A stretch of 64,000 nt of DNA. Source: Ensifer adhaerens (lineage in GTDB: Bacteria > Pseudomonadota > Alphaproteobacteria > Rhizobiales > Rhizobiaceae). This document shows positions 25,778 through 34,407 of the stretch, piece by piece (within the stretch, counting starts at the first letter, position 1; the number at the start of each line of letters is the position of its first letter). The position numbers and the translations under genes are program-made. The notes under the pieces are model-generated. The model was not told where the DNA came from, did not search any database, and saw nothing but the letters and a program-made list of their open reading frames with translations. Location: the NCBI RefSeq assembly GCF_020035535.1, contig NZ_CP083350.1:940501-1004500 (forward strand), given 5' to 3'.

Positions 25778-26863
25778 ATGCGTGTCGTTCGTGTTGGTTT
25801 GATCGGGCTTGGCGAAGTCAGCCAGCTCATGCATCTACCGATCCTGGCCGATTATCGCCATCTCTTCGAAATCGCCGGCGTCTATGACGTTTCGCCGAGC
25901 CTGACGGCCTATTGCTCGACCCGTTATCCGGGCGCGAAGAAGTATGAAACGGCGGAAGCGCTCGTCTCTTCGCCTGACATCGATGCCGTCTTCATCCTGA
26001 CGCCGGACCAGACGCACAGTTTCTATCTGGAGATGGCGCTTAAGGCGAAGAAGCACGTCTTCCTGGAAAAGCCCGCCTGCCTGACGCTCGGCGAAATCGA
26101 CACGGTCGCGCCGCTGGCAGAAGCCGCCGACCGGCTGCTGTTCGTTGCCTATATGCGCCGCTATTCGCCAAGCTTCCTGCGCGCCAAGGCGATGATGCCG
26201 GCCGAGAGCGATGTGCGTTACGTCCGCGTCCGCGACATCATCTGCGAAGGCCCGTTCTTCATTCGCCAGACGCGCAACATCTTCTATCCTGATGATCTCG
26301 ACGCCGCGTTCCTGGCAGAATCCCGCGCGCAGACGACGGCGCTCCTGAAACAGGTGGTCGGCGACGACGCGCCCGCCGATCTGATGCGTGCCTATCAGGT
26401 ACTGACAGGGCTTTCGTCGCACAGCCTTTCGGCGATGCGCGAATTGATCGGTCTGCCGAAGCGGGTGATTGCCGCCCATCACAAATGCAACGGCGAGTCC
26501 ATCGTCGCGCTGTTCGACTATGGCCACTTCACTGCGATCTACGAAGCCATGATCGACAACGTCGCCCGCTTCGACGCGCGCATCGAGGTGCTGTCGGATC
26601 GTCGCCAGCTGCGTGTCAGCTACGACACACCGTATATCCGCAACCTGCCCACCACGCTCGAGGTGATCGACAGCACCGATACCGAGACCGAAACGCGGAC
26701 CTTCGGTCCTGACTATACCGATCCCTTCGCCCTGGAACTGCGTGCCTTCCACGACCATCTCACCAATGGCACAAAGCCGAAGACGACGCTGTCGGACTCG
26801 CGCGAGGACCTGGCACTGATGGCCGAGATCGTCGGTCGCCTGCGCGAGAGTTCGGGGCTATAG
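25778..26863 (+). CDS. Gfo/Idh/MocA-family oxidoreductase
   Basis: 361 residues. N-terminal Rossmann fold (VGLIGLGEVSQLMHLPIL), TPDQTH, and the diagnostic EKPACLT motif with the catalytic-domain lysine. The family oxidises sugars, inositols or derivatives with NAD(P). The chosen ATG has AAAGGG upstream; an AGGAGG lies 16 bases off. Its place directly after the permeases suggests it acts on the imported compound, perhaps ahead of the TIM-barrel enzyme. Confidence 0.92.
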   Translation: MRVVRVGLIGLGEVSQLMHLPILADYRHLFEIAGVYDVSPSLTAYCSTRYPGAKKYETAEALVSSPDIDAVFILTPDQTHSFYLEMALKAKKHVFLEKPACLTLGEIDTVAPLAEAADRLLFVAYMRRYSPSFLRAKAMMPAESDVRYVRVRDIICEGPFFIRQTRNIFYPDDLDAAFLAESRAQTTALLKQVVGDDAPADLMRAYQVLTGLSSHSLSAMRELIGLPKRVIAAHHKCNGESIVALFDYGHFTAIYEAMIDNVARFDARIEVLSDRRQLRVSYDTPYIRNLPTTLEVIDSTDTETETRTFGPDYTDPFALELRAFHDHLTNGTKPKTTLSDSREDLALMAEIVGRLRESSGL

Positions 26864-26897
26864 CAGGACACGTTTCACACACTTGAGTTGTATCGAT

Positions 26898-27464
26898 ATG
26901 GCAAAACGCGAAACCGCACGTGACCGCATTCTCACCGCCGCCGAAGCGATCGTCGTCGGCAAGGGCGTGTCGTCCCTCACCTTCGACGAAGTGGCGGAAC
27001 AGACCGGCCTCAGCAAGGGTGGTATCCTCTATCACTTCGCCAGCAAGGACGCGCTGGTGCGGGCGATGGTCGAGCGTTTCGTCTACCGTTTCGAGACCGG
27101 TCTCTCCGGGCTCGAAACCGAGGACGAGGACCCGCATGGCCGCTACACCCGCGCCTATGTGCGGGCGACGCTCGGCGAGGCCACAAGCACCGGCGATCAG
27201 TATGACCGCCTGGGTGCCAGCATCACCGCGGCGCTGTCGAACTTCCCCGACCTTCTGGAGATCGTGCGCCAGCAAAACATCCGCTGCCAGGCATCCGTTG
27301 AAAACGACGGCCTCGACCCGGTCGAGGCGACGATTACGCGACTGGCGGTCGAGGGCATGTGGCTGGCGGAGGTCTTCAACGTCATGCACCTCGACCCCGA
27401 AATGAAGCGCGCCGTCACCGCCCGCCTGCTGGAGCGGACGCACGCGCAAGCACCGCCGAAATAG
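26898..27464 (+). CDS. TetR-family regulator
   Basis: 188 residues. N-terminal helix-turn-helix LTFDEVAEQTGLSKGGILYHFASKDALVRAMV (about 27-58) is typical TetR; the C-terminal helical part is unlike well-known groups (TetR_C_33-like in feel, not certain). It lies 34 bp after the oxidoreductase in the same direction, probably in the operon, and likely represses the ABC operon through the palindrome at 18919. Confidence 0.92.
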   Translation: MAKRETARDRILTAAEAIVVGKGVSSLTFDEVAEQTGLSKGGILYHFASKDALVRAMVERFVYRFETGLSGLETEDEDPHGRYTRAYVRATLGEATSTGDQYDRLGASITAALSNFPDLLEIVRQQNIRCQASVENDGLDPVEATITRLAVEGMWLAEVFNVMHLDPEMKRAVTARLLERTHAQAPPK

Positions 27465-27531
27465 CGCGCATCGCGCGCTGACATCCCCCGCATCGGCGCG
27501 CCTCTCGCGCCCAAAACCAAGGAGTTTTCCG

Positions 27532-28383
27532 ATGGGATACAAGCCGTCTCCCCGTCCTGTCTTCGATCGTCCCAGCCACGTTCCCTATGCCGGCGTGACG
27601 CGGCATCTCTGGGGTGAAGAAAATGCCGGGCTCGTCGACGACTGGATCTACGCCTCGACGGAAAGCATCCACCAGATCGTATTCGGCATGCAGCCCGGCG
27701 GTTGCTTCAAGCATACGGAGGCATTCCGCACGATCTTCGGGGCGGACGAGCTTCTCTACGTGCTGAGCGGCACGCTCGGCCTCGCCAACCCAGAGACGGG
27801 TGAATTCTGCATCGCGAAGGAAGGCGAGGCGCTGTTCTTCCGCAAGGACACCTGGCACCACGGCTTCAACCTTGGCAACGAGCAGGTCCGCGTGCTGGAA
27901 TTCTTCGCGCCGCCGCCGGCCAAGGGAACCTCGGGCCCTTATGCGCGCACCAAGCCCTATATCGAGATCGAGCAGTCGCGTTATGGCCAGAGCGAGTTCA
28001 TCGGCCGCTGGCCGATGGAGGCCGAAGCGCAGCGGAAGGCAAGGACAATCCATCCGATGCGCGATGCCGATCTGCTTTTAAGCCTCGATCGGCAAACGCA
28101 GGGCGCCTATACCGGCCTCTACTGTGCGACCGACCAGCTGACCGTCGGCAAGACGACGTTGCTTTCGGGAAAGCGCACCGGAATGGAGCGTCACCAGGGC
28201 GACGAGTGCCTCTACGTCGTGTCGGGCACGCTCAACATTCATGTGCCGGAAGCGGAGGGGCAGGTCTGGTTCGAACTCAACCCGCGCGATGGGTTCTATA
28301 TTCCGGCTGGGTTCGATCACCAGTATTTCAACATGACCGGCGACAAGGTGGAGTTCATCTTCGGCGTCGCGCCGGAGTACTGA
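27532..28383 (+). CDS. bicupin protein of unknown function
   Basis: 283 residues with two cupin domains: one at about 50-125 (FKHTEAFRTIFGADELLYVLSGTL, then WHHGF) and one at about 200-280 (MERHQGDECLYVVSGTLNIHV, then IPAGFDHQYF). Both keep metal-type histidines. AAGGAG precedes the start. It ends the sugar cluster and is followed by a strong terminator. A sugar-binding isomerase or oxygenase role is possible but not shown. Confidence 0.88.
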   Translation: MGYKPSPRPVFDRPSHVPYAGVTRHLWGEENAGLVDDWIYASTESIHQIVFGMQPGGCFKHTEAFRTIFGADELLYVLSGTLGLANPETGEFCIAKEGEALFFRKDTWHHGFNLGNEQVRVLEFFAPPPAKGTSGPYARTKPYIEIEQSRYGQSEFIGRWPMEAEAQRKARTIHPMRDADLLLSLDRQTQGAYTGLYCATDQLTVGKTTLLSGKRTGMERHQGDECLYVVSGTLNIHVPEAEGQVWFELNPRDGFYIPAGFDHQYFNMTGDKVEFIFGVAPEY

Positions 28384-28394
28384 TCTCAGACAAA

Positions 28395-28429
28395 AAATAC
28401 GGCAGTACCCGGTGGATACTGCCGTATTT
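28395..28429. terminator. bidirectional intrinsic terminator
   Basis: AAATACGGCAGTA and TACTGCCGTATTT form a perfect 13-bp stem with a 9-base loop, with A-rich sequence before and TTT after. It lies between the bicupin gene and convergent minE, so it probably ends both units. Confidence 0.85.
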
Positions 28430-28483
28430 GAAAACAGGAAGTACGCTGAAAAGAACGTTGCTTCCGAAATAAGTCGGCGGCCC

Positions 28484-28744
28484 TTAGGCCGCCTTCTTTG
28501 CGTCGAAGGGGATTTCGATGTCGACGGCGAGCGTCGAGACCTGGGGGCCGCGTTCCATCGTCACCCGGACCTTGTCGTCGTCGATCTGCATGTGCTTGGA
28601 GATCGCCTGGAGGATTTCGTCGCGCAATTTGGTGACGAGATCGCTATCGCCGGCGGATGCGCGCTCATGGGCCAGCAGCACCTGCAGCCGTTCGCGGGCT
28701 GCCGGCGCTGACTGTGTGCGGGAGAAGAAACGGAAAAGGTTCAT
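28484..28744 (-). CDS. minE: cell division topological specificity factor MinE
   Basis: 86 residues, normal MinE length. MNLFRFFSR is the membrane-targeting and anti-MinCD end, and the C-terminal beta domain ([26 protein letters not shown]) gives dimers. It drives MinD release from the membrane and pole-to-pole oscillation. Its ATG overlaps the minD stop (ATGA). Confidence 0.96.
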   Translation of the reverse strand: MNLFRFFSRTQSAPAARERLQVLLAHERASAGDSDLVTKLRDEILQAISKHMQIDDDKVRVTMERGPQVSTLAVDIEIPFDAKKAA

Positions 28745-29556
28745 GCCGCTTTCCTTCCGAAAATCTTGCCGAGGAAGCTGCGCTTCTCGCCGGGAATGGT
28801 GATCGGCAGGGCTTCGCCCTTGAGCCGGCGTGCCGCGTCGAAATAGGCCAGCGCCGGGGCGCAACGATTGTCGGCCAACGTGACCGGCGAGCCGACGTTG
28901 GAGGCGCGCAGCACGTCAGCGCTTTCCGGGATGATGCCCATCAGCGGGATCGACAGGATTTCGAGCACGTCGTCGACCTTCAGCATGTCGCCGCGCTCGG
29001 CGCGAATCGGGTCGTAGCGGGTCAGCAGCAGGTGCTTTTCCATGCGCTCGCCGTTTTCGGCCTTGAGAGTCTTGGAGTCGAGCAGGCCGATGATGCGATC
29101 GGAGTCACGCACCGACGAGACTTCCGGATTGGTCACGACGATGGCGATATCCGCATGGCGCATGGCGAGCGTGGCGCCACGTTCGATGCCGGCGGGGCTG
29201 TCGCAGATGACCCAGTCGAAGGCGTTCTGAAGGGCGGCGATGACCTTCTCGACGCCTTCCGGCGTCAGGTTGTCCTTGTCGCGGGTCTGGGAGGCCGGCA
29301 GCAGGTAGAGAGTCTCCAGGCGCTTGTCGCGGATCAGCGCCTGCGACAGCTTGGCCTCGCCCTGGATCACATTGACCAGGTCATAGACGACGCGGCGTTC
29401 CGCGCCCATGACGAGATCGAGATTGCGAAGACCGACGTCAAAGTCCACGACGACGACCTTCTCGCCGTTCTGAGCGAGTGCGGCGCCCAGTGCGGCGCTG
29501 GACGTCGTCTTGCCGACGCCGCCCTTGCCCGATGTAACTACGACTACCTTGCCCAT
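28741..29556 (-). CDS. minD: septum-site ATPase MinD
   Basis: 271 residues. Deviant Walker [11 protein letters not shown] (9-18), switch region [14 protein letters not shown], and a C-terminal amphipathic membrane anchor FLGKIFGRK. With MinC it blocks FtsZ rings away from midcell. The chosen ATG is four codons inside the longest frame and matches the [13 protein letters not shown] start of the family. Between minC and minD lies a 115-bp gap, unlike the overlapping minD-minE join. Confidence 0.97.
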   Translation of the reverse strand: MGKVVVVTSGKGGVGKTTSSAALGAALAQNGEKVVVVDFDVGLRNLDLVMGAERRVVYDLVNVIQGEAKLSQALIRDKRLETLYLLPASQTRDKDNLTPEGVEKVIAALQNAFDWVICDSPAGIERGATLAMRHADIAIVVTNPEVSSVRDSDRIIGLLDSKTLKAENGERMEKHLLLTRYDPIRAERGDMLKVDDVLEILSIPLMGIIPESADVLRASNVGSPVTLADNRCAPALAYFDAARRLKGEALPITIPGEKRSFLGKIFGRKAA

Positions 29557-29671
29557 TCGTCTCTCCAAGTATCTAAGAATTCGCCTTCGCCTACATCCTC
29601 ATGATCCCGGCCGGATCGACCTGAATCACCAGATGCGGATGGCAAGCATCCACACCTTTCCTTGCCTCGGC

Positions 29672-30424
29672 CTAACCGAGTGTTCCGGCCTTCAGCTCTT
29701 CGCCGTCGAGCCAGATCTGCACGGCCTTGCCACGCAGGTTCTGCTCCATGTCGTCGGCCGTCTTGTAGAAGCCGTCGATCGCAATCAGTTCCGCTTCGAG
29801 CTTGCGGCAGAAGATCCGCGCCGAAGCATTGCCCGTGGTGCCGGCCATCGCCCGGCCGCGCAGGGCGCCGTAGATATGGATCGAGCCGCCGGCGACGACT
29901 TCGGCGCCCGAAGCGACCGAGCCGATAATCGTCACGTCGCCTTCGGGGAAGAACAGCGACTGGCCGGAGCGCACGGGCTGAGTGACGACGATCGACGGCG
30001 TCGCCTTGGTGGCAAGCGGCTCTGCCGAGATCACTGCTCCCGTGGCTGCTTCCGCTTCCGGCGCCTCGGCCTTTTCGGCCTGTTCTGCCATCTTGGCTTC
30101 GTAGTCCGCCGCCGGGCGACCGTCGTTCATCGCGGGCGGAAGGTCGGCGCCGAGCAGCGACTGGCGTGCGCCCTCGATGCCCATGATCCGGACATTGCGT
30201 TTGCTGAGCTGGTCCACGAGTTCGCGTAGTTGCGAACGATCGATTTCGAGGCCATCGACGTCGAGCACGACCGGACGCCGCAGGAAGAAGCCGGCGGAGC
30301 GGGAAGCCAGATCGTCGAGCCGGGTAAGCCAATCCTCGAGGGGGAGCTCGGGGGTCAGCGCTAGCGCAAGGAAGGATCGCCCCTTGAGGCGGATCGGCCG
30401 GGATTCGGTTAACACATCGTTCAT
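29672..30424 (-). CDS. minC: septum-site inhibitor MinC
   Basis: 250 residues. N-terminal FtsZ-acting domain (about 1-95), a linker rich in Ala/Glu/Lys (about 110-145), then the C-terminal beta-helix that binds MinD (PVRSGQSLFFPEGDVTIIGSVASGAEVVAGGSIHIYGALRGRA). First gene of minCDE. A CtrA-type box lies about 42 bp upstream of the start. Confidence 0.96.
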   Translation of the reverse strand: MNDVLTESRPIRLKGRSFLALALTPELPLEDWLTRLDDLASRSAGFFLRRPVVLDVDGLEIDRSQLRELVDQLSKRNVRIMGIEGARQSLLGADLPPAMNDGRPAADYEAKMAEQAEKAEAPEAEAATGAVISAEPLATKATPSIVVTQPVRSGQSLFFPEGDVTIIGSVASGAEVVAGGSIHIYGALRGRAMAGTTGNASARIFCRKLEAELIAIDGFYKTADDMEQNLRGKAVQIWLDGEELKAGTLG

Positions 30425-30735
30425 CTTGGTAAATTTTCCGTTGCTTCGATGTACCGAGGAAATGGTTAACAAATGGTTAATTCGGCATTGCGAAGGTTAA
30501 TGAGATGGCTCTCGCGGGCCGCCTTCCGGCACTGAAAAACAAGGGAAATCGCTCGTCGAAACAGAGCGATCTTTTAACCGTTGTTGCCCTGGCTATGGTG
30601 GATTTGACCGTCTGCTGCGCGCCGCCGAGCAGGTGAATCACCCATCCCGTTGCATGCGAATCGCCCGGCCTTGCGAAGGGAGTTGACATTGGAGTGCTAA
30701 AATAAGAACATAACGTGAACAGATGGAGGTTTCCC
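30425..30735. other. 311-bp divergent gap between minC and a small gene
   Basis: The minC side holds the CtrA-type box and further TTAA words (30497, 30574). The right side has a TTGACA at 30683, a possible -35, with no clear -10, and GGAGG before the 67-residue gene. No gene was found. Confidence 0.5.
30466..30480 (-). promoter_or_regulatory. CtrA-type box upstream of minC
   Basis: Read toward minC the sequence is TTAA-CCATTTG-TTAACC, an exact TTAA-N7-TTAAC, the CtrA pattern of alphaproteobacteria. It is also part of a tandem repeat (AAATGGTTAA at 30460 and again at 30471). In Sinorhizobium the min genes are reported as CtrA-controlled, so the site fits. Confidence 0.75.
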
Positions 30736-30939
30736 ATGAACCGGAGAGAAACCATGACCCATACGGAAGAAGTGATCGAACGCGCCATGGCTGCCGTCGC
30801 AGCCGCCCGGAAGAAGCGGGAACGCGAAGCGGAATGGCGCAAGCGCACGTTTGGACGCATCGACATGACGCCGCCGCTGCCGCGTCTGAAGCGCGGCGGC
30901 GTGCAGCTCTCGCTGCGGCTCGACGGTTCGGCGCGCTGA
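30736..30939 (+). CDS. small basic protein of unknown function
   Basis: 67 residues, rich in Arg, Lys and Glu, with a probable helix at VIERAMAAVAAARKKREREAEWRKR. GGAGG lies 6 bases upstream of the ATG. No family was recognised. It lies alone between minC and the zinc-ribbon gene. Confidence 0.6.
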   Translation: MNRRETMTHTEEVIERAMAAVAAARKKREREAEWRKRTFGRIDMTPPLPRLKRGGVQLSLRLDGSAR

Positions 30940-31081
30940 CAGTGAAACGGTTGTCTTGCAACCGGCGAACCGAGGAAAATGCGGGAGCGGCCCGGGCGTT
31001 GGTCGGCCTGGGAGCCTCAGTTGTCCGCGGGCGATGATAAGATGATAGGCGGATCGAGACGAAGCTTCGAGAGGACTGACT

Positions 31082-31345
31082 ATGAGGCATCGTCGAAGCA
31101 TCGACCTGATGCCGCGCGAAAATGCCACCGATTACGGCTCGACCCTGGAGCTGCTGCCGGAATGGTATGTGCTGGTGGCGAAATGCGGAAAGTGCCGGCA
31201 TCAAGGGCGAATTGAGCGTCGGGCAATTGCCGGCACCCACGGATGGGACGTCGACCTCAACTCCATTGGCCGAACGCTCAAATGTTCGCGCTGCGGAAAC
31301 AGGGAAGGGAACAAACTGCTGATTGGCAAGTTGCCCCGCGACTAG
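31082..31345 (+). CDS. small zinc-ribbon-like protein
   Basis: 87 residues with C35-x2-C38 and C68-x2-C71, spaced for one zinc ribbon (KCGKC and KCSRC). GAGG precedes the ATG. No known function; such proteins can bind nucleic acid or serve as small adaptor proteins. Confidence 0.65.
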   Translation: MRHRRSIDLMPRENATDYGSTLELLPEWYVLVAKCGKCRHQGRIERRAIAGTHGWDVDLNSIGRTLKCSRCGNREGNKLLIGKLPRD

Positions 31346-31584
31346 TGTGGCAGATGGCACGGGAAGCGACGGAGCTCCCGCGCGCTTGGTTCGGTGGAGC
31401 GGTCCGCGCTTTCAAGGTAAGATCATCCGCTCCGGCTGATTCTCCAGAGTATGGAGCCGCCAACATAAAGTATCCATTCATAATTTTTTGGCGGATATAA
31501 GTCGTCGATCTCCTGCATTCAGAGATCACGGATGTTTGTTAACGAAAGTTATCAACCGTGATGCCGAAGAGAGAAAGTGAATCT

Positions 31585-31609
31585 GGAACAATTTATTATT
31601 CTTTTCGTT
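31585..31609 (+). promoter_or_regulatory. EcfG/RpoE2 general-stress promoter
   Basis: GGAAC-N16-CGTT, an exact match to the alphaproteobacterial general-stress sigma factor pattern (equal to GGAAC-N18-TT of Sinorhizobium RpoE2). Transcription would start near 31616-31620, about 20 bases before the ATG of the DUF1236 gene. Confidence 0.8.
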
Positions 31610-31639
31610 GAGTTTTTGATCGAACGAAAGGATGAGATC

Positions 31640-32044
31640 ATGAAGAAGCTTGTAATCATGGCAGCTGTTGCTGCTCTACTGGCAGGCTCCGCCTTTGCTC
31701 AGGATGCCAACAAGCAAGCCGGTACGGCCGCAGGCATGGCCGGTGGCGCGGCAGCAGGTGCTGTCGTCGGTGGCCCGATCGGTGCCGGTGTCGGCGCCGT
31801 GGTGGGTGGCGCGCTCGGTGGGGCGCTGACGCCTCCCCCGCCGGAAGTGGTAACCTATGTCGAGCAGCAGCCGGCTCCGCCGTCTGTGGTCGTCCAGGAA
31901 CGTGTCGTGGTCGGTAAGCCGATCCCGTCCGCCGTCGTCCTGATGCCGGTCCCGGAAAATCCGCGCTATGCCTATGCGGTCGTCAACGACCATCGCGTGA
32001 TCGTGGAGCCGCAGTCGAGAACGGTGGTTCAGGTGATCAACTGA
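31640..32044 (+). CDS. exported DUF1236-type protein
   Basis: 134 residues: signal peptide (1-21, ending GSAFA), a Gly/Ala-rich stretch (AGGAAAGAVVGGPIGAGVGAVVGGAL-like, about 33-60, with GxxxG spacing that may insert in or associate with a membrane), a Pro-rich linker, and a C-terminal DUF1236-like domain (PVPENPRYAYAVVNDHRVIVEPQSRTVVQVI). AAGGA precedes the ATG. The frame is open further upstream, but that part lies before or inside the stress promoter at 31585, so it cannot be the start. Confidence 0.85.
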   Translation: MKKLVIMAAVAALLAGSAFAQDANKQAGTAAGMAGGAAAGAVVGGPIGAGVGAVVGGALGGALTPPPPEVVTYVEQQPAPPSVVVQERVVVGKPIPSAVVLMPVPENPRYAYAVVNDHRVIVEPQSRTVVQVIN

Positions 32045-32070
32045 CCCAAGGCTCGATAGTCTTTTCTCTG

Positions 32071-32096
32071 GGGCGGCGTTCAAGCGCCGCCCTTTT
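32071..32096 (+). terminator. intrinsic terminator after the DUF1236 gene
   Basis: GGGCGGCG and CGCCGCCC form a perfect 8-bp stem with a 6-base loop, followed by TTTT, 27 bases after the stop codon. Confidence 0.85.
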
Positions 32097-32341
32097 GCCG
32101 TTCCATTTGGCTGCCCCTAGTTCGCGCGCCCGGACGTCTCGAATTTCCGACCCACATCTTTTTCAATCTCGACAAACTTTGGAATACTCTCGGGATTTCT
32201 AATATATTTTTCAAAATAAATTGCCTATATTTCTTGTATATATTCTGCATTGCTTTGTTTCGTCACTGTAATACATTTTGATTCAGGATTTATATTTTGC
32301 AAATTGAATGTATTCATGGGTCGATCGAAGGAGATGGCGGT
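32097..32341. promoter_or_regulatory. AT-rich leader upstream of the RTX gene
   Basis: About 32150-32300 is strongly AT-rich with many TATA-like words, in sharp contrast to the surrounding DNA. Such DNA is typical of regions bound by nucleoid silencers (Ros/MucR or H-NS-like) and of recently gained genes. AAGGAG precedes the RTX start. No gene is seen here. Confidence 0.5.
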
Positions 32342-34396
32342 ATGGCGAAGATCGTAGGCTCGTCTGCGAGCGATGTTTTGAAGGGCACCGCGGAGAGCGA
32401 CCACATCTGGGGCCTGATCGGCATGGACACGATCGATGGCGGCGGCGGTGACGACTTTATCAACGGCGGGGCGCACGACGACACCTTGACGAGTTCGAGC
32501 GGCTACGACCGCATCGACGGTGGCGACGGCAGTGACCAGATCGTTCTCACCGGGACCGGCGGTGCTGTTACCGGAGGCCGGGGCTTCGACGGTCTCGTCG
32601 TCGATTTTTCACAAACCGCCGACCGGATGGTCTTCAACGGCGCCAGCGGCCATGGCTATGTCGGCGACCCAGGCGTCGCCAGCCAGCACGTCTTCTTCCA
32701 CGATATCGAGTGGCTGCGCCTTCTAGCCGGCAGCGGTGACGACCGGATCACCGGGACCGCCGGCAGCGACCGGATTTCGACCGGTGCCGGCAGCGACGTC
32801 GTCCACGCAGGCGCCGGCAACGACATCATCACCAATACCGGCGGTCACGACCGTCTCGACGGTGGTGACGGAAACGATCGCTTCGTTCTCGTTGGGACGG
32901 GCAGCACGGTCTTCGGCGGTGCTGGGGACGACACGCTGGTCGTCGATCTCTCGGGATCGACCGCTCCGGTCGTGTTCAACCTGGAAAACGGACACGGCAT
33001 CATCGGAGAGGGGACGCTGCAGGAGCGACACCTCTTTGTCCAGCATCAGGATGTCGAGCAGGTTGTGTTGCTGACCGGACGCGGAAACGACCGCGTTACG
33101 GGAAGCGCGCTTGACGATGTTATCGAGACGGCAGGCGGCAGCGATTTCGTCGATGCCGGCGCGGGCGACGACAGGATCACCGACGGGAGCGGCGCCAATC
33201 GTCTCTTTGGCGGCGATGGCGATGATGGGATCACCTCCACGTTCTACTCAGCCGAGATCGACGGCGGTGCGGGCCAGGACTGGCTCTACATCAGCGAGAT
33301 GGCGCGCACCAGCGATCTCACCATCGATTTCGCTGCCGGCAAGGTTTCGACCGGCACCGTGCTGCGCGGCTTTGAGCAGGCGAACCTCGCGCTGGGCAGC
33401 GGCAACGACCGGGTCATCGCCGGCGATCTTGCCTATCTCACGGTCGAGGCCGGTGCTGGAAACGATCACCTCGAAGGCGGCGCCGGGCCGGATGCGCTTT
33501 ATGGCGAGGACGGCAATGATTACATTCACGGGGGAGCCGGAAACGACTCGATCGTCACGGGCGCCGGCGACGATGTGGCCTATGGCGGCGATGGAATGGA
33601 CACGCTTGCCAATACCGGCGGCAGCGACGTGCTCGATGGCGGCGCCGGGGACGACTGGCTGCAGGACACCTTTCCCGGCAGCGGCAGCCTCGGTGTTGCG
33701 TCGATCCTGCGCGGCGGTGCCGGCAACGACACGATCAATGCCCGTTTCCTCGGCGAGGTCGATGGTGGCGAAGGGCGGGATCTTTTGAACCTCAACTATG
33801 GCGGCCTGCCCGAGGCGATGGATTTCGACGCGGCGCGCGGCGTTACGCAGACCGGTTTGACTTTCACGGATGTTGAATATTTCAACATCACGAGCGGGCG
33901 CTACGACGACGTACTGCGCGGCGGGGACGACAACGACACTTTCTACGCGTCGAGCGGCAACGACATCCTCGACGGGCGCGGCGGGGACGACAAGCTGACG
34001 GGTGCGTCGGAAAACGACCAGCTCTTTGGCGGTGACGGTGCAGATGTTCTTGATGGCGGGTCTGAGAACGACCTGTTGAGCGGCGGCAATGGTGCCGACG
34101 TGCTGAGAGGCGGCAGCGGCGCCGACACGTTCCTGTGGTCGACCGAAACCTCCGGCGAGGCCGGCCTTGACCACATTCTCGATTTCAGTGCCCGGCAGGG
34201 CGACCGGATCGCCTTCTCCGACGAGGCGCAGGACACGACCGGCATTCACAGCTATGCGGATTTCCTTGCCGCGGCGCGCGACACGGCCGATGGCGTGTTC
34301 GTCTCCTTTGGCGGCTCGGAAACCGAAGGCATTCTGATCGAGGATACTTCGCTTGCGGTTCTCTCGGAAAGCGATGTCGTCTTCGGTCTCGGCTGA
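32342..34396 (+). CDS. RTX calcium-binding protein, probably type I secreted
   Basis: 684 residues with more than 20 RTX nonapeptides (GGxGxDxux), for example GGDGNDRFV, GGAGDDTLV and a dense array near residues 365-450 and 525-610. The protein is very acidic and has no signal peptide. The C-terminal 90 residues (HILDFSARQGDRIAFSD onward) are the usual type I export region. No enzymatic domain was found, so it may be an adhesin, S-layer or matrix protein. AAGGAG decides the ATG at 32342. No type I ABC exporter of its own is beside it. Confidence 0.92.
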   Translation: MAKIVGSSASDVLKGTAESDHIWGLIGMDTIDGGGGDDFINGGAHDDTLTSSSGYDRIDGGDGSDQIVLTGTGGAVTGGRGFDGLVVDFSQTADRMVFNGASGHGYVGDPGVASQHVFFHDIEWLRLLAGSGDDRITGTAGSDRISTGAGSDVVHAGAGNDIITNTGGHDRLDGGDGNDRFVLVGTGSTVFGGAGDDTLVVDLSGSTAPVVFNLENGHGIIGEGTLQERHLFVQHQDVEQVVLLTGRGNDRVTGSALDDVIETAGGSDFVDAGAGDDRITDGSGANRLFGGDGDDGITSTFYSAEIDGGAGQDWLYISEMARTSDLTIDFAAGKVSTGTVLRGFEQANLALGSGNDRVIAGDLAYLTVEAGAGNDHLEGGAGPDALYGEDGNDYIHGGAGNDSIVTGAGDDVAYGGDGMDTLANTGGSDVLDGGAGDDWLQDTFPGSGSLGVASILRGGAGNDTINARFLGEVDGGEGRDLLNLNYGGLPEAMDFDAARGVTQTGLTFTDVEYFNITSGRYDDVLRGGDDNDTFYASSGNDILDGRGGDDKLTGASENDQLFGGDGADVLDGGSENDLLSGGNGADVLRGGSGADTFLWSTETSGEAGLDHILDFSARQGDRIAFSDEAQDTTGIHSYADFLAAARDTADGVFVSFGGSETEGILIEDTSLAVLSESDVVFGLG

Positions 34397-34407
34397 CGCA
34401 CCGTTGG

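Noticed and set aside
30477..30866. 129-codon minus-strand open frame between minC and the small genes
   Set aside because: No ribosome site, low-complexity Arg/Ser content, and it overlaps the better-supported small gene at 30736.
30943..31003. GGAAA-N18-CGTT near 30974 upstream of the zinc-ribbon gene
   Set aside because: Both the -35 and the spacer deviate from the EcfG pattern, so it is no better than chance in this DNA.
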